6,844 nt of DNA, taken from an uncultured Collinsella sp. Lineage in GTDB: Bacteria; Actinomycetota; Coriobacteriia; Coriobacteriales; Coriobacteriaceae. Positions within the stretch are counted from its first letter, which is position 1. Each line of letters opens with the position of its first letter. The stretch covers positions 1 through 6,844 of the forward strand of contig URZR01000087.1 of the NCBI GenBank assembly GCA_900552425.1, read 5' to 3'. The notes below the pieces were generated by a model. It was not told the DNA's origin. It made no database searches and saw only the letters and a program-made list of their open reading frames with translations. A program made the translations under genes and the position numbers. Below, one piece after another: positions 6,783 to 6,844 of this stretch.

Positions 6783-6812
6783 GTTATAAAACACAGCTAC
6801 TATGTGAGACAA
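6783..6812 (-). promoter_or_regulatory. Candidate upstream promoter P2 for the acpS operon
   Basis: On the minus strand TTGTCT (6807-6812, four of six) and TATAAC (6783-6788, five of six) are again 18 bases apart, 36 bases upstream of P1. It would give a leader near 60 bases. It shares the TTTGTC-T/G-CA start with P1, so the two may be duplicated or may share an activator. Weaker case than P1 because of its distance from the gene. Confidence 0.35.
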
Positions 6813-6826
6813 ATTGCCCGAGATAC

Positions 6827-6844
6827 AAAAAAGGGGAGGCCGCG
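6827..6844 (-). terminator. Possible 3' half of a rho-independent terminator cut by the window edge
   Basis: The minus strand begins with the GC-rich CGCGGCCTCCCC followed by six T. This is what the descending arm and T-tract of an intrinsic terminator look like. The partner arm, predicted to resemble GGGGAGGCCGCG, would lie beyond 6844, so the hairpin cannot be confirmed. It would end an upstream minus-strand gene and separate it from the acpS promoters. Confidence 0.35.

Noticed and set aside
6791..6806. Short inverted repeat CACA...TGTG between the P2 boxes, considered as an operator
   Set aside because: Only four bases per arm with a seven-base gap; too short to separate from chance.
1..6844. 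Search by eye for CRISPR repeats, tRNA genes, insertion sequence ends, toxin-antitoxin or defence genes
   Set aside because: No repeated spacer pattern, cloverleaf, transposase motif or small gene pair was seen; almost the whole window is taken by six housekeeping genes.

Overview
The window holds one compact block of six protein-coding genes, all on the minus strand and read from the right edge towards the left. The layout (acpS, nnr, alr, a uracil-DNA glycosylase gene, tsaE, then a tsaB-rimI-tsaD fusion) resembles the alr-tsaE-tsaB-rimI-tsaD order known from Actinobacteria. The moderate-to-high GC content, the gene order and the fusion suggest a Coriobacteriia gut actinobacterium, with a Collinsella-like genome the best guess. 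The lineage is inference from memory of gene order and sequence style, not from a search.

Right edge (6730-6844): about 115 bases without a gene. On the minus strand it holds two candidate sigma-70 type promoters in tandem. At the extreme edge a T-tract follows a GC-rich arm, probably the tail of a terminator belonging to the gene before. 6178-6717: acpS, holo-ACP synthase, with a long C-terminal extension and a strong Shine-Dalgarno that fixes its start. 4561-6177: nnr, the bifunctional NAD(P)HX epimerase/dehydratase. 3413-4558: alr, alanine racemase. 2784-3404: a family 4 type (Fe-S cluster) uracil-DNA glycosylase. 2265-2771: tsaE, the t6A ATPase. 1-2278: a single open frame of at least 759 codons that joins TsaB, a RimI-like acetyltransferase and TsaD. 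It runs off the left edge, so only the end of TsaD is missing.

Gene junctions are 12 bases or less, abutting or overlapping, and no internal terminator was seen, so the block probably forms one transcript started just upstream of acpS. It combines carrier-protein activation (AcpS), repair of damaged nicotinamide cofactors (Nnr), D-alanine supply for the cell wall (Alr), uracil removal from DNA, and the late step of t6A37 tRNA modification (TsaE, TsaB, TsaD) with a protein N-acetyltransferase. These are housekeeping genes. I found no mobile element, CRISPR array, RNA gene or defence system. The most noteworthy points are the three-domain fusion, the tail and altered motif of AcpS, and the glycosylase gene sitting inside the operon.
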